From an uncultured Bacteroidales bacterium (GTDB taxonomy: Bacteria > Bacteroidota > Bacteroidia > Bacteroidales > Bacteroidaceae), in assembly GCA_937901185.1 (NCBI GenBank), contig CALCHR010000070.1, positions 1 to 6,412 of the forward strand: DNA of 6,412 nucleotides. Reading direction: 5' to 3'. The position numbers and the translations under genes were made by a program. The notes under the pieces are model-generated. The model was not told where the DNA came from. It searched no databases and saw nothing but the letters and a program-made list of their open reading frames with translations. Positions 1 to 6,134 of the stretch are shown here, one piece after another; position 1 is the stretch's first letter, and each line of letters starts with the position of its first letter.

Positions 1-55
1 TTTAGAATTTTAGAATTTTAGAATTTTAGAATTTTAGAATTTTAGAATTTTAGAA
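1..55. repeat. 8-bp tandem repeat, TTTTAGAA, about 6.9 copies
   Basis: The window opens inside a perfect tandem array of TTTTAGAA. The first unit lacks one base because of the window edge, and six complete identical units follow, ending at 55. The array probably continues upstream. There are no mismatches between units, which suggests recent slippage or active turnover. No coding function is apparent. It lies just upstream of a promoter-like sequence, so copy-number change could alter promoter spacing, but that is inference. Confidence 0.95.
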
Positions 56-81
56 ATATTTTGATTTTTAATATATTACAA

Positions 82-104
82 TACATTTCTTATTTATATA
101 TTTG
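82..104 (+). promoter_or_regulatory. Candidate Bacteroidetes-type -7 promoter element
   Basis: TATATTTG at 97-104 matches the Bacteroidetes -7 consensus TAnnTTTG exactly, and a near match, TACATTTC, lies at 82-89. The surrounding DNA is very A+T rich. No clear TTG -33 element is seen at the right distance. If used, the promoter would transcribe rightward through the 21-bp repeat array, either as a long leader of the fucosidase operon or as a separate short RNA. Confidence 0.4.
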
Positions 105-105
105 C

Positions 106-240
106 ATGCGAAAGGTGGATTGTGCTTGCTCTCAAAAAGAGCCCTACATCACCGCCGTTTTCTTAGTAGTTACTTTCGCGTTCTTAGTAGTTACCGAAAT
201 TTTCTTAGTAGTTACCGAAATTTACCTAGCTTTTACCTAA
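106..240 (+). CDS. Possible 44-residue repeat peptide (doubtful)
   Basis: An uninterrupted frame runs from ATG 106 to TAA 238-240. The 21-bp repeat equals exactly seven codons, so the peptide contains FLVVTFA, FLVVTEI, FLVVTEI and then YLAFT at residues 19-44. Residues 1-18 include Cys6 and Cys8. The repeat part is strongly hydrophobic and beta-prone. The inverted copy at the right edge keeps the same frame and the same stop (VTEFFLVVTEIYLAFT on the minus strand). Against a real gene: no ribosome binding site is visible, the best promoter box ends two bases before the ATG, and the pattern is expected from any 21-bp repeat without stops. It is probably a repeat element that happens to be open. 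Confidence 0.18.
   Translation: MRKVDCACSQKEPYITAVFLVVTFAFLVVTEIFLVVTEIYLAFT
160..222. repeat. Three direct repeats with an exact 21-bp period
   Basis: Units start at 160, 181 and 202. Units two and three are identical; unit one shares the first 14 bases (TTCTTAGTAGTTAC) and then diverges to TTTCGCG. A degenerate continuation follows to 240, in which TTACC recurs at 222 and 233. There are no unique spacers, so this is not a CRISPR array. The period equals two turns of B-DNA and also seven codons. The last one and a half units recur inverted at 6380-6412. The likely role is a protein-binding iteron-like array or part of a dispersed intergenic repeat; the sequence alone cannot decide. Confidence 0.9.
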
Positions 241-285
241 GAAATGCCCCAAAATGACCCTTGAAAATCAAGGGCTTACAAAAGA
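190..285 (+). repeat. Left copy of inverted flanking element
   Basis: This stretch aligns without gaps to the reverse complement of the right window end (position x pairs with 6602 minus x). Positions 202-248 match 6354-6400 perfectly over 47 bp. Over 190-284 I count 10 mismatches in 95 positions by hand. The perfect core holds the end of a 21-bp unit, the tail TACCTAGCTTTTACCTAAG and GAAATGCC. A stem-loop at 258-274 follows. Beyond 285, ungapped similarity stops, but short collinear matches continue at 308-318, 317-323 and 337-352. The element's tail points toward the fucosidase gene. I recognise no transposase, target duplication or known element. Confidence 0.93.
258..274 (+). other. Stem-loop in the flanking element, 7-bp stem, AAA loop
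   Basis: CCCTTGA (258-264) pairs with TCAAGGG (268-274) around AAA. The inverted copy keeps the inner five pairs (CTTGA 6330-6334, TCAAG 6338-6342). No T-run follows here, so it is not a convincing terminator on this strand. Preservation of the inner stem in both copies, while the loop differs, suggests that the structure matters or that the loop was inverted. Confidence 0.6.
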
Positions 286-336
286 CAAAAATCCACCTCC
301 GGGAAAGGCTCATTCCGCCTCGGAGCAAAACAGAGA

Positions 337-352
337 TACACATATAATATAT
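337..352 (+). promoter_or_regulatory. Candidate promoter of the fucosidase operon
   Basis: TACACATATAATATAT contains TATAAT at 343-348, ending 46 bases before the ATG at 395, and is followed by an A-rich leader typical of Bacteroidales genes. The exact 16 bases recur inverted at 6203-6218 in the same relative order within the right flank. That could reflect a conserved promoter core, or simply an A/T-rich part of the flanking repeat. There is no TAnnTTTG match and no clear upstream element. Confidence 0.4.
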
Positions 353-394
353 TATAAACCCCGAAACGGAAACCTAAACAAAAATTCTAACCTT

Positions 395-1921
395 ATGAAG
401 ATTAAGACACTTCTTGTTGGGTTGACAATTCCTCTTATAGGATTTGCCCAAGAGTTTCAGATGGTATCAGAGGAACCCTCTAATCCTCTCAACACTCCGG
501 CTCCTTGTCATCCCGTGCCACACGAACGTCAGATTCTGTGGAACGAAACAGAATTCTATGCATTTTTCCACTATGGAATGAACACCTTTACCGGTAGAGA
601 GTGGGGAAATGGCGATGAGAGCGAAAGCATCTATGCCCCGAAAGCCATGCCCAACCCCGAACAGTGGGTGACAGCCGTTAAGGCCGCCGGTATGAACGGA
701 GGTATCGCCGTGGTGAAGCACCACGACGGATTCTGCCTCTGGCCCACCGAGACCACTACACACAACATCACCCGAGCCGGCAGCGAGTATGGCCGCACAG
801 CCAACATCCCCGAGCTCTACGCTAAGGCCAGCCAAAAACACGGCATGAAATACGGCTTCTACATCTCTCCTTGGGACCGCAACTCTGCCCACTACGGCAA
901 GGACACCTACGTCACCGAAGTGTTCCTCAAGCAGTGCGAAGAGTTGGCCAAGTATGGCAGCGACCAGTTTGAGATGTGGTTTGACGGTGCCAATGGCGGC
1001 GACGGTTACTACGGCGGCGAGCGCGGCACACGTCAGGTAGATGCCGACATCTACTACGACACGCCCAACCTCCGTGCCCGCGTTCACCAGATAGCCCCCA
1101 ACTGCGTACTCTGGGGCGTAGGCGGCGAAGCACGCTGGATTGGTAACGAATCCGGCTACGCCGGCAATACCAACTGGGCTATGACCGACTACGGCGGAAG
1201 CGGTGTGCGCGAAGAAGGCGACATCAACGGATGGTTCTGGAACCCCGGCGAGAGCGACGCCAAAGCAACCGACCAAGGATGGTTCTGGCACAACGGCGAA
1301 ACTATGAAGAGCGCCGACCGCCTCTTCCAAATGTATCTTGAGACAGTGGGCCGCAACGCCACACTCATCCTCAACTGCCCGCCCGACCAATACGGTGTGC
1401 TCCCCACAAACACAGTGAACGTGCTCAAGAAGTTGGGTCAGCTCCTCCACGAGCGTCTCGCAGTGCCCGTCTATGGCCTCGACGAAAAGACAGCTGCCAC
1501 CGACCTCGCCAAGAGCGCTAGTATCGAAGTGAGCGAAACCCGCAGCGGCGGACTCTATGAAGCCGCCAACCTGACCGACGGCAAGAAAGAAACCTACTGG
1601 GGTACCGAAGACGGCAAACTCACTGCCACCATCACCCTCACTTGGGACGCACCGCAAACCCTTCGCTACCTCGTGATGCAAGAGCCCATCCGCTTAGGCC
1701 AACGCATCAAGGACTTCACCATCGAGTATAGCACCGACGGCAACAACTGGCAAGAACTCTGCCCCACCATGGAAACAACCACCGTGGGCTACAAGAGAAT
1801 CATCCCCCTCAACGGACAAACTTCCAGCAGCTACGGCAAAGGCTACTCAGCCAAAAAGCTTCGCATCAACATCCTCGACAGCAGAGCATGTCCCTTATTG
1901 TCTAACCTGAGCGTATATTGA
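395..1921 (+). CDS. Secreted alpha-L-fucosidase, GH29, with C-terminal F5/8C-like domain
   Basis: This 508-residue enzyme is predicted to hydrolyse terminal alpha-L-fucose from glycans in the periplasm or outside the cell. Residues 1-18 form a signal peptide (MKIKTLLVGLTIPLIGFA) with Gln19 next and no lipobox cysteine. The GH29 catalytic barrel spans about 35-355, with FAFFHYGMNTF-type entry near 55-65, HHDGFCLW at 109-116, MWFDGANG at 194-201 and the family signature LFQMYLETVGRNATLILNCPPD at 310-331. Asp197 is the expected nucleophile; Glu252 in WIGNESG is my candidate acid/base by analogy with GH29-B enzymes, which favour alpha-1,3/1,4-linked fucose. Residues about 370-508 resemble an F5/8C (discoidin) carbohydrate-binding module: ANLTDGKKETYWG and FTIEYSTDGNNWQEL. 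The frame is open upstream to ATG 254, but that extension would precede the signal peptide and lies in the repeat, so 395 is chosen. The next gene starts 9 bp downstream, implying one transcript. Confidence 0.93.
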   Translation: MKIKTLLVGLTIPLIGFAQEFQMVSEEPSNPLNTPAPCHPVPHERQILWNETEFYAFFHYGMNTFTGREWGNGDESESIYAPKAMPNPEQWVTAVKAAGMNGGIAVVKHHDGFCLWPTETTTHNITRAGSEYGRTANIPELYAKASQKHGMKYGFYISPWDRNSAHYGKDTYVTEVFLKQCEELAKYGSDQFEMWFDGANGGDGYYGGERGTRQVDADIYYDTPNLRARVHQIAPNCVLWGVGGEARWIGNESGYAGNTNWAMTDYGGSGVREEGDINGWFWNPGESDAKATDQGWFWHNGETMKSADRLFQMYLETVGRNATLILNCPPDQYGVLPTNTVNVLKKLGQLLHERLAVPVYGLDEKTAATDLAKSASIEVSETRSGGLYEAANLTDGKKETYWGTEDGKLTATITLTWDAPQTLRYLVMQEPIRLGQRIKDFTIEYSTDGNNWQELCPTMETTTVGYKRIIPLNGQTSSSYGKGYSAKKLRINILDSRACPLLSNLSVY

Positions 1922-1930
1922 TAGCACACC

Positions 1931-4348
1931 ATGATTAAGAAATATCTATTTTCTGCTGCCCTGCTGGCTTTCAGCATGACAAGCGCAGCACAGACCGTCA
2001 TCAGTTTCGACACTGACGACTACAAGAAAATCAGCGTCTACGACCAATGGTCGGAAAGCCCCTTCCGCCTCGGCACACTCAAAGGTAACGCCGGCGTGGC
2101 AGACAACCCCGACACCGCCGTAGACCAAGTATTGGGCGTTGCACCCAACTCTACAAAGAAAGTAGTGGCCCTGCAACGCAGCCGCCACGCCGGTAACGCC
2201 TTCGGTGTGCGCATCGACCTGAAAGAGCCCATCCGCATGACCAAGCAACTGCAGTACATCCACGTGATGGCTTACCTCAAGAACAAGCCCGCCGACTCTC
2301 GCATGATGGTTATCGGTCTCGGTAAGCGCGTAGAAGACAGCTGGAGCTGGCAAAACGGCGAGGACGAACAGTTCTGGGCCTTGACAACCTCTACAGTGAA
2401 GGCCAAAGAAGGCTGGCAAGACATCGTGGTCAACTTCAAAGGCTTCTCTTACTCTAAAGCCGAGAAGGCCAACAGCGGTATCGACATCTACTCCCTCGTA
2501 ATTGTCCCCGACCTTCGCTCACCTCATGCCGACGCCAGCGATTGGGTGGCCTACTTCGACGAGATTGTCATCGACAACAATCCTGAGAAGCGCTTCAGCA
2601 CAGACAAATACGCCATCGACTTCAACCCCGAAGCCGTGCCCGTAAACAACGACCGCCAGCTCAACAGCATCAGCCTCACAGCCGACGGCGTGACCTTCAC
2701 AGCCAGCGAGACCAACAAACTTGTGTACAACGACTTCGTATGCAAGAACGTATTCTCTGCCAAGGCAGGTTCTAAGGCTCAGCCCGCGTTCAACTACAAC
2801 GGCAGCTGGATGAGCGGCTACGTCTACACCGACTGGGGCAACGACGGCGCATTCTCCTATGACGTAGAGCCCAACGGTAAGCCCTCAGCAGGTAGCGACA
2901 TTGTGAGCTACAACGCAGCCCAGTTGGAAGAAAACGGCAAGTGGTACAAGAGCGACGGCTCTACAGTGGCCGACGGAAACACTATCGGCAAGGGCGTTCC
3001 TGCCTTTACCGTTCCCGCCACTACAAAACCCGGCTTCTACCGCATGCGCTATAAGGTAGACTGGAACAGCTTGAAGCCCGCCGGCTCAGCTACCATCATC
3101 AACGACCGCGGCTTTATCGTCGACGTGATGCTCGACGTGCACGGCGACCAAGTGAGCGTCAGCGCTTCTCAGCTCAACGGCGACATCGTATTGGCTGCCG
3201 ACAACTCTGCGCTCCAAGGCTACTATACCGCCTACAACAAGGCGCTCAAGGTGAAAGTCGTTCCCGAGAAAGGCTTTGTGCAGAATGGTTTCACACTCAA
3301 GTATGGCTACAACGTAAATGCTACCGAGCAGCTCGACGAGAACGGCAACCCCAACTGGATCCTTGTTAAAGTACCCGCCAACGCTATCTCTGCCGACGGC
3401 ACATACACCATCCCCGCCGAGTACATCCGCGGTGGCTACGTCAGCATCGCCGGCGACATGCAGCAGGTACAAACATACTCTGTTGTAGTAGAGGGCGCTC
3501 CTGAAGGAGAAGGCGGCGTGGTTTACGCCGGTAAGACTTACGGAAATGGCGACGCCATTGAAGCTTCTCAATATTTTAATGAGAACGAAGTGAGCGTGGT
3601 ATACCTCGAAGGCTACACTTACACCGTTAGCTTCGACGCTACCAACAGAGTGATTACCGTTACCTACAACAAGACGCTCACTTATCGCAACATCAACAAC
3701 CTGAGCGAGCTGCGCAACCACATTGCCTACCACATCAAGGCTAAGAGCGGCGAGGGTTATCTGGCTTGGAACACCACCGTGAGCGACAACTACGTCAGCC
3801 TGCGCGGCGCCACCAGCGCCAACTACCAAGGCTGGCCTTCCAACGAAGCTGTGGCCAGCATCTATCAAGAGCCCGTAGACCCTTTTGATAATACCGTCGT
3901 TTGGCAAATTCTGAAAGAAGGCGACAACTACTATCTCTACCAACCCGCCTTCAAACACTATGTGACTCGTAGCGAACGCGACTATATCTTTACGCCCGAG
4001 AAAACGGCGCTCGACAAGATCCGCGACAACGGCGACGGCACATTCAGCATCCATGCCGGCGGCGGTTATTCTGAGAGCTCCATCAACTTTGCCTGCATCT
4101 GTACCAAGGAAAATCCCCAGGCTGTGCGCAACTGGACTTGGGACGACCACGGCTCTGTATTCTACATTGTGGAAAACCCCAATGTGGAAGTGGAAGACTT
4201 CATCACCGGCATCGAGCAAGTGCCCCAACTTGACGAGCAAGTAGCTAAGCGCGGCATCTACACCATCGCCGGTCAGCGTCTCTACACCTTGCCTAAGGAA
4301 GGCTTTGTCATCGTGGACGGAAAGAAGAAGGTGATCCGCCGCAAATAG
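1931..4348 (+). CDS. Large secreted multidomain beta-rich protein, probable glycan-associated accessory protein
   Basis: I do not recognise a named family for the whole 805-residue protein. Residues 1-20 are a signal peptide, cleaved before Gln21. Residues about 22-215 look like a jelly-roll domain (VISFDTDDY start, YFDEIVIDN end), as in many carbohydrate-binding modules. About 224-405 form a second module with YNGSWMSGYVYTDWGNDGAF (289-308) and PGFYRMRYKVDW (367-378), reminiscent of GEVED-type domains. About 410-580 are further beta segments, including YTVSFDATNRVITVTYN (564-580). About 583-748 could be a beta-trefoil lectin-like domain (VVWQILKEGDNYYLYQPAFKHYV). Residues 774-805 match the short C-terminal tail of secreted Bacteroidales proteins (RGIYTIAGQRL, GFVIVDGKKKVI), which suggests type IX-like secretion or surface attachment. 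No catalytic motif is evident. Its position 9 bp after a fucosidase gene suggests a role in binding or presenting the same glycan; the domain calls are tentative. Confidence 0.85.
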   Translation: MIKKYLFSAALLAFSMTSAAQTVISFDTDDYKKISVYDQWSESPFRLGTLKGNAGVADNPDTAVDQVLGVAPNSTKKVVALQRSRHAGNAFGVRIDLKEPIRMTKQLQYIHVMAYLKNKPADSRMMVIGLGKRVEDSWSWQNGEDEQFWALTTSTVKAKEGWQDIVVNFKGFSYSKAEKANSGIDIYSLVIVPDLRSPHADASDWVAYFDEIVIDNNPEKRFSTDKYAIDFNPEAVPVNNDRQLNSISLTADGVTFTASETNKLVYNDFVCKNVFSAKAGSKAQPAFNYNGSWMSGYVYTDWGNDGAFSYDVEPNGKPSAGSDIVSYNAAQLEENGKWYKSDGSTVADGNTIGKGVPAFTVPATTKPGFYRMRYKVDWNSLKPAGSATIINDRGFIVDVMLDVHGDQVSVSASQLNGDIVLAADNSALQGYYTAYNKALKVKVVPEKGFVQNGFTLKYGYNVNATEQLDENGNPNWILVKVPANAISADGTYTIPAEYIRGGYVSIAGDMQQVQTYSVVVEGAPEGEGGVVYAGKTYGNGDAIEASQYFNENEVSVVYLEGYTYTVSFDATNRVITVTYNKTLTYRNINNLSELRNHIAYHIKAKSGEGYLAWNTTVSDNYVSLRGATSANYQGWPSNEAVASIYQEPVDPFDNTVVWQILKEGDNYYLYQPAFKHYVTRSERDYIFTPEKTALDKIRDNGDGTFSIHAGGGYSESSINFACICTKENPQAVRNWTWDDHGSVFYIVENPNVEVEDFITGIEQVPQLDEQVAKRGIYTIAGQRLYTLPKEGFVIVDGKKKVIRRK

Positions 4349-4367
4349 GCATACGCCTCCTTCGTTG

Positions 4368-4400
4368 AGGTAGCCTCGCAGTTCTCTGCCACTGCTACCT
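4368..4400 (+). other. Hairpin in the 3' untranslated region after the second gene
   Basis: AGGTAGC (4368-4374) pairs with GCTACCT (4394-4400), and an inner GCAG/CTGC stem (4378-4381 with 4386-4389) closes a TTCT loop. It is followed by an A/T-rich stretch without a clean T-run, just before the strong terminator. It may stabilise the transcript 3' end. Confidence 0.4.
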
Positions 4401-4416
4401 TATAATAAATAAAAGG

Positions 4417-4453
4417 CTCACGCCCGCAACGCAAGTTGGGGCGTGAGTTTTTT
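4417..4453 (+). terminator. Intrinsic terminator of the fucosidase operon
   Basis: CTCACGCCC (4417-4425) pairs perfectly with GGGCGTGAG (4439-4447). After a single bulged G, CAAC/GTTG continue the stem to a GCAA tetraloop (4431-4434), a GNRA-type loop. TTTTTT follows at 4448-4453. An A-run before the stem (4411-4414) makes it possibly bidirectional. It lies 68 bases after the stop codon and separates the two-gene operon from the following gene. Confidence 0.9.
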
Positions 4454-4530
4454 ATATCCCCCTGTTCGCCCCCCTCGAAGAGCTGCCATCGTTTGTTCAA
4501 AGGGTCATTTTTACGGAATGGGCACAGCGC

Positions 4531-4554
4531 TATAATTATTATTTTCTACATTTG
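4531..4554 (+). promoter_or_regulatory. Probable promoter of the WG-repeat gene
   Basis: TACATTTG at 4547-4554 matches the Bacteroidetes -7 consensus TAnnTTTG, 52 bases upstream of the ATG. A TATAAT also occurs at 4531-4536. No good TTG -33 box is visible at about 19-21 bases upstream. Placement just after the terminator supports an independent transcription unit. Confidence 0.6.
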
Positions 4555-4606
4555 CGATAATCTCTCTGAAAGGAACACACATCTACCACTATAAAATTTT
4601 CTGACT

Positions 4607-6103
4607 ATGAAAAATTTCTGCAAAATCTCTGCGCTATCCTTCGGCCTCTGCCTGCTGCTCTTTGCAGTTCCCGTATCCGGCGAGGCTCAGTTTCTGAAGA
4701 AAATCAACAAGGGGCTGGAGAAGGTAAACAAGGGTTTGGGTAACTTCAACAAGAAGATGGACAACCTCAACCAAGCTGCGTCTAAGCAATCAGACAAACA
4801 GCCCGCACAGCCCACTGAGAAAGCAGAACAGGCTGCTGAGAAAAAAGCCGTGCAGGTCCACGTGGACCACACCAAGGCCGAGCCAAAGAAAACAAGTACC
4901 AACGACTTGAAGCTCGCCAACTTTTTCCGTGGCAACACCCAGTACATGACGGTTGAGAACAAGGGCAACGTCACTGAAGCCTACGAGGGAATCTTTGCCG
5001 TGAGCGAAAAGACCGGCTACTCCTTCTGGCGCGTGAGCGGCCAACAGCTCTTCGGTCCCAAATGGATAGACTGCGGCTCCAACTTTCGCGGCATAGCCAC
5101 CGGACCTCGCTTTGGCAACGGCGTTTGCCCCATGTGCAGCACCGAGCGCAACGCCAAGGGGCAGAGAGAAATCTACCTGCTCTATGCCGACGGTCACACC
5201 AAGAACCTGGGCACTACCTACGACCAGGTGTCGCACTTCGTAGACGGCCTGGCCATTGCTCGCATCAAGGGCACATTTAAGTACCATTGGCTCAACACGC
5301 AGGGCGTGCCGCAGAAGCACTTTCCCGCCGTCACGGGCAGTCCTTCCAACAGCATCCGCCCCTTGTGCGACAACCGCCGCGTCTATTTCTCCGGCGACTA
5401 CAACAAGCCCGGCATGGGCTACGTGGACGGCAACGGCACGGTGGTTATCCCGCCCGGAAAGTATGAGCGTCTGCAAGACTTCAGCGAGGGCTACGCCTGG
5501 GTGGAAGACCCCAAGCAGAAAGAGTGGGTGCTCATCAACACCTCCGGACGCATCGTGCTCGACAAGGACTTTAGCGTCAACCAATACACCCTCCCACCCT
5601 CAAAGGTGAGCTGCGCCACGTTCTACACCATCAAGCAGGACATAGAGCGATACACTTTCTATAACTACTACGACATCCACGGCACCCCGAAAGCCCAGGT
5701 CTACGCCGGCTCCGACTTTGTGGACGGCACTGCCTACATTGTGCGCACCGGAAAGCTGGACTGCAAGGTGACGGTGGTCGATTTGGACTTTGTAGAGCAG
5801 AAAGAGTTTGAGCAGAAAGAGTTTCAGGGCTGCGAGGTAGGGGACATAAAATACAGTCCGCTGAAGACCGCCGTCTACAACGATGGCTGGAAGAGTTATA
5901 TCCTCAGGCCCGGCGGTTCACGCCCCATCGAATACTACCACTCCGATGAGAACAGCGACATGATTTGCACCTACGACAACTTCCACCCCGCCGACGGCGG
6001 CGGATATGCCCGCATCAACAGCATCCGGATAGATGGTAAAGACTATGTAGGCTTTATGGACCTGAGCGGAGAGATTGTGATGATGATTTCCGAGCCCGAC
6101 TAG
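4607..6103 (+). CDS. Exported WG-repeat-like protein with N-terminal heptad region
   Basis: This 498-residue protein has a signal peptide at 1-27 (VSGEA before Gln28) without a lipobox, so it is probably periplasmic or secreted. Residues 31-58 form four regular heptads (KKINKGL, EKVNKGL, GNFNKKM, DNLNQAA) with hydrophobic a/d positions, consistent with a short coiled coil. About 59-99 are a Lys/Glu/Gln/Ala-rich linker. The rest resembles degenerate WG (KWG) repeats: FVDGLAIARI near 211, GYVDGNGTVVIPPGKYERLQ then FSEGYAWVED near 271-301, WVLINTSGRIVLDKDF near 307, and YVGFMDLSGEIVMM near 480-493. Canonical KWG signatures are eroded, so the repeat count is uncertain. Cys174-x-x-Cys177 (GVCPMC) could be a disulfide or metal site. 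The function of WG-repeat proteins is generally unknown. ATG 4607 is supported by the signal peptide and an A/T-rich leader. Confidence 0.87.
   Translation: MKNFCKISALSFGLCLLLFAVPVSGEAQFLKKINKGLEKVNKGLGNFNKKMDNLNQAASKQSDKQPAQPTEKAEQAAEKKAVQVHVDHTKAEPKKTSTNDLKLANFFRGNTQYMTVENKGNVTEAYEGIFAVSEKTGYSFWRVSGQQLFGPKWIDCGSNFRGIATGPRFGNGVCPMCSTERNAKGQREIYLLYADGHTKNLGTTYDQVSHFVDGLAIARIKGTFKYHWLNTQGVPQKHFPAVTGSPSNSIRPLCDNRRVYFSGDYNKPGMGYVDGNGTVVIPPGKYERLQDFSEGYAWVEDPKQKEWVLINTSGRIVLDKDFSVNQYTLPPSKVSCATFYTIKQDIERYTFYNYYDIHGTPKAQVYAGSDFVDGTAYIVRTGKLDCKVTVVDLDFVEQKEFEQKEFQGCEVGDIKYSPLKTAVYNDGWKSYILRPGGSRPIEYYHSDENSDMICTYDNFHPADGGGYARINSIRIDGKDYVGFMDLSGEIVMMISEPD
5795..5824 (+). repeat. Perfect 15-bp tandem duplication inside the WG-repeat gene
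   Basis: GAGCAGAAAGAGTTT occurs twice back to back, encoding EQKEF twice at residues 397-401 and 402-406. It is in frame and identical at the DNA level, pointing to a recent slippage duplication that adds five residues in a likely surface loop. Confidence 0.95.
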
Positions 6104-6134
6104 CCCCACACGGAGCAATCACTCCACCCACTAC

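Noticed and set aside
160..240. CRISPR array
   Set aside because: The 21-bp units are directly adjacent, with no unique spacers, and no cas gene is present.
254..394. Upstream in-frame ATG extending the fucosidase by 47 residues
   Set aside because: The extension is hydrophilic and would bury the signal peptide that starts at 395; its first part lies in the inverted flanking repeat.
467..1681. Long minus strand open frame opposite the fucosidase gene (404 codons)
   Set aside because: It is a mirror of C-ending codon usage in the real gene; its product is low-complexity Val/Ala/Gly-rich with no recognisable domain.
3086..4240. Long minus strand open frame opposite the second gene (384 codons)
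   Set aside because: Same cause: the antisense frame is depleted of stops by codon bias. There is no domain, and the sense frame has a signal peptide and continuous protein-like sequence.
395..4348. Complete polysaccharide utilisation locus
   Set aside because: No SusC/SusD pair, sensor or regulator gene is in the window, so only a glycosidase and an accessory protein can be claimed.
4855..4868. Perfect 14-bp palindrome GGTCCACGTGGACC inside the WG-repeat gene
   Set aside because: It is fully explained by coding for VHVDH in a linker; a single palindrome of this size in a coding region can arise by chance, and no second copy was seen.
4790..5584. Minus strand open frame opposite the WG-repeat gene (264 codons)
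   Set aside because: Antisense shadow with Val/Ala-rich, domain-less translation.
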